Origin: Bathymodiolus thermophilus thioautotrophic gill symbiont
GTDB lineage: Bacteria > Pseudomonadota > Gammaproteobacteria > PS1 > Pseudothioglobaceae
Direction: 5' to 3'
NCBI RefSeq assembly: GCF_003711265.1
Contig: NZ_CP024634.1
Coordinates: forward strand, 310,001 to 374,000
DNA: 64,000 nucleotides
The notes under the pieces are model-generated. The model was not told where the DNA came from. It did no database searches and saw only the letters and a program-made list of their open reading frames with translations. Each line of letters opens with the position of its first letter. Position 1 is the stretch's first letter. Below, one piece after another: positions 61,903-64,000 of the stretch. The position numbers and the translations under genes are program-made.

Positions 61903-63999
61903 TTAAATTTTCGGCTTCACCATCAAAATCAACTTTGGCAGCAAGGTTAAGTTAGCAAGTAATGCACTAATCATTGCAATGGCAGTGAATACACCAAAAT
62001 AGATACTGGGAATAAAGTTAGATAAAGCGAGAATTAAGAAGCCTAAGGTAACGGTAATCGAAGTATAAAACATCGCCAAACCAATGGAATTGTGCGAGCG
62101 ATACATGGTGGCCAAATAATCATGGTCTTTGGCAAATTCAGCTTTAAAACGATGGATATAATGAATCGCATTGTCAACACCGATACCAATTGCAATCGCC
62201 GAAATGGTAATGGTCATTAAATCTAGCGGAATATTCATTAACCCCATAATGCCGAGAATAAAAATCGATGGCAAGATGTTGGGAATAAGTGCCAAAATTG
62301 ACAAACTAAAGGACTTAAAAATAAACAAAAACATCAAGAAAATCATTGCAAATACCACCACAATGGTTTTGATTTGCGAGGCAAACAAACTTTGCAACAT
62401 ATTGTTATATAGCACCAGCATCCCCGTGGTGTGAAAACTGCCTTCTTGAAAACCAATGTCTTTGCTAATGTAAGTTTCAATTTTTTCAATCAGTGCTGCG
62501 CGTTTAAGGTTTTTATTGGTTTCACGAATGCGAATGACCATGCGTATTTGACCATTGTCTTCTGATAAATAAGGGTCTAATACATAGGCTTTAGCGCTAT
62601 CTGGAATCTGGGTTTTAATGACATTTAAAAGGAAACCATTCGGCGCTTGATTGCCATTGGCTTGCGTTAATATCTGCATTAGCGTGTCAATTGAAAGCAC
62701 TTTTCCAGTTTCATCTAAAGCGTTTAAATATTGGTGAATTTTGTGCATATCAGCACGCAGATCTTCGTCATACCAGTAATCTTCAGCCAGCCCATCAAAT
62801 ATAATTTCTAGTGGAATGGTGCCACCGAGTTTTTTATCAATAAGGGTTAAGCCTTGGTTGATTTCGGTGTTTTCTTTAAAATAGTCAATAAAGCGATTTT
62901 CAACGCTGAGTTTATTGATGCCTACTGCCGAAGCCCCGATAAACAGTATTAAAACCACCAGCAAATGATTGCCAAATTTTTCAGTAAACTTTGCCAAGCC
63001 ATGAGTAAAGCCCAATTCAGTTTTAAATTGTGGAATCTTTGGTTTGGGTAAAAAACTCATTATCATTGGAAAAGCAACAAATGAGAGTATTAATGCAATA
63101 GTCACCCCAATTGACATCATCCAGCCAAAGTCAATCACAGGCCTGATACCGCTAATCAGCAATGACCCAAAGGCAACAATAGTGGTGAGCGTGGTGAACA
63201 AACAAGGCTTGAGCATTTGCTCTAATGTATTTTGAATCAATGTTCGGTATGCCAAGTCGGGGTTATTTTGTGCCAATTCTCGATAACGCACCACCAAGTG
63301 GATCATTACCGATAGCGTCATTACCAGCAACAGTGAAAAGAAATTACTTGAAATAATGGTCACTTTCCAGCCCAAAAATCCCAGTACACCCGTCATCATC
63401 AACGCACCTGTGATGCTAATGCCAATAGGCATCAACACCCAACGAATACCCTTAAAAATAATCGCTAAAATCAGTGTCATTAACCCGATTACCGCCAAAC
63501 TAAAGATAATTAAATCACTGCTAATGTAGCCAATAATATCCGTGGTAATCATCGGCAGCCCACCTAAAAATAGACTGGCATTGTCACGGTATTTGTCAAT
63601 CGTTGTGCGAATTTGCGCAATGGTTTTGTCTTGTAGGGCGTTTTGTGTTGTTGTGTCTTTTAACACTTGTTTTTCGATGGCACTGAGTTTGGCTAATGCT
63701 TCTTTAGAAAGTTCATTATTTGCTTTTTTGACTCGCATTGTATTGCGTTTTTGACGACGATTTTCAAAGGTCTTATTGCCTTTTAATGCCACAAGAATTG
63801 CACTGGTTTTACCATCTTTGCTCACCAAATTATCTGCATACAATGGTGATGATTTAAATTCTTCATTGGCAAGCACAAGGTCAGCATTACCATTGTCAAT
63901 AGAAATATCTTTAGCAGCCAAGTCAATGAGTGACAATGGCGGCGATTGAAACAAAGGCACATCTAAAATAGTAGTAACCGATTTCACTTGGTCAATGGC
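61903..63999 (-). CDS. RND-superfamily (MMPL-type) exporter, 5' end cut by the window
   Basis: The frame is open to the right edge, so at least the N-terminal ~100 residues (first membrane helix and part of the first external domain) are missing; about 699 residues are visible. Two five-to-six-helix bundles are seen (SDLIIFSLAVIGLMTLILAI onward, and TIVVVFAMIFLMFLFIFKSF onward), separated by a large periplasmic domain (NRFIDYFKENTEINQGL). The paired GIGVDNAIHYIHRF and VMIHLVVRYREL segments are typical of MMPL/Patched-like exporters. The substrate is unknown; lipid-like molecules are common for the group. It is separated by about 105 bp from the DUF4760-like gene. Confidence 0.88.
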   Translation of the reverse strand, partial: AIDQVKSVTTILDVPLFQSPPLSLIDLAAKDISIDNGNADLVLANEEFKSSPLYADNLVSKDGKTSAILVALKGNKTFENRRQKRNTMRVKKANNELSKEALAKLSAIEKQVLKDTTTQNALQDKTIAQIRTTIDKYRDNASLFLGGLPMITTDIIGYISSDLIIFSLAVIGLMTLILAIIFKGIRWVLMPIGISITGALMMTGVLGFLGWKVTIISSNFFSLLLVMTLSVMIHLVVRYRELAQNNPDLAYRTLIQNTLEQMLKPCLFTTLTTIVAFGSLLISGIRPVIDFGWMMSIGVTIALILSFVAFPMIMSFLPKPKIPQFKTELGFTHGLAKFTEKFGNHLLVVLILFIGASAVGINKLSVENRFIDYFKENTEINQGLTLIDKKLGGTIPLEIIFDGLAEDYWYDEDLRADMHKIHQYLNALDETGKVLSIDTLMQILTQANGNQAPNGFLLNVIKTQIPDSAKAYVLDPYLSEDNGQIRMVIRIRETNKNLKRAALIEKIETYISKDIGFQEGSFHTTGMLVLYNNMLQSLFASQIKTIVVVFAMIFLMFLFIFKSFSLSILALIPNILPSIFILGIMGLMNIPLDLMTITISAIAIGIGVDNAIHYIHRFKAEFAKDHDYLATMYRSHNSIGLAMFYTSITVTLGFLILALSNFIPSIYFGVFTAIAMISALLANLTLLPKLILMVKPKI

Positions 64000-64000
64000 T

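Overview
The window is AT-rich bacterial DNA. Its core genes (acnB, purB, rpsP-rimM, truA, dgkA-birA, lptB-tsaD-comM, hisA-rnfH-corC-pmbA-ubi, 6S RNA-fau, dbpA, purH-fis-dusB-def-nadB, an RND exporter) are gammaproteobacterial in sequence and partly in order: dusB-fis-purH and 6S RNA-fau are classic gammaproteobacterial neighbours. The AT-rich, MITE-littered chromosome, a beta-carbonic anhydrase beside an SLC13 anion permease, and a large set of exported lectin and adhesin-like proteins suggest a marine SUP05/Thioglobus-type sulfur oxidiser, possibly an invertebrate (for example mussel) symbiont. That assignment is an inference from memory of such genomes, not a search result.

Layout. 1-14.7 kb: housekeeping genes (TCA cycle, purines, ribosome and tRNA maturation, carbonic anhydrase, LPS export, biotin ligase, natural-transformation helicase ComM). 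14.7-23.1 kb: a first accessory stretch with a MITE, two decayed genes, a remnant of an integron-type integrase, a lectin-like jelly-roll candidate, two small unknown genes, an exported CotH-kinase-family protein and an FAD oxidoreductase. 23.2-30.2 kb: core genes again, including 6S RNA. 30.3-56 kb: a large accessory island. Six consecutive minus-strand genes encode exported proteins: a 706-aa toxin-like protein, two proteins ending in F-type (fucose-binding) lectin domains (one carrying 13 tandem copies of an unrecognised ~125-aa module), a 1823-aa FISUMP/Ig-like mosaic, a 619-aa protein with three copies of another unrecognised module, and a PAP2 phosphatase. A lipoprotein gene and then a 1623-residue TIR-NACHT-pentapeptide-WD40 protein follow on the plus strand. 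The latter is an NLR-like STAND protein whose 15 WD repeats are almost identical at DNA level. 56-64 kb: core genes purH, fis, dusB, def and nadB, a small membrane protein and a truncated RND exporter.

Two families of non-coding palindromic repeats pepper the window. Family A is about 161 bp with ends GAGACCTTTGCATAAATAT; at least two copies are flanked by 5-bp direct repeats. Family B is about 90 bp with ends ATACCATTTTCAAAAATAAA. They sit almost only at accessory boundaries or intergenic gaps, and occur nested in each other. No tRNA, rRNA, CRISPR array or intact transposase was seen.

Best candidates for new biology: the NLR-like protein with a homogenised WD40 array (plausible antiphage or non-self sensor), the 13-copy module fused to an F-type lectin, and the surrounding cluster of secreted repeat proteins, which reads as a host- or surface-interaction locus.
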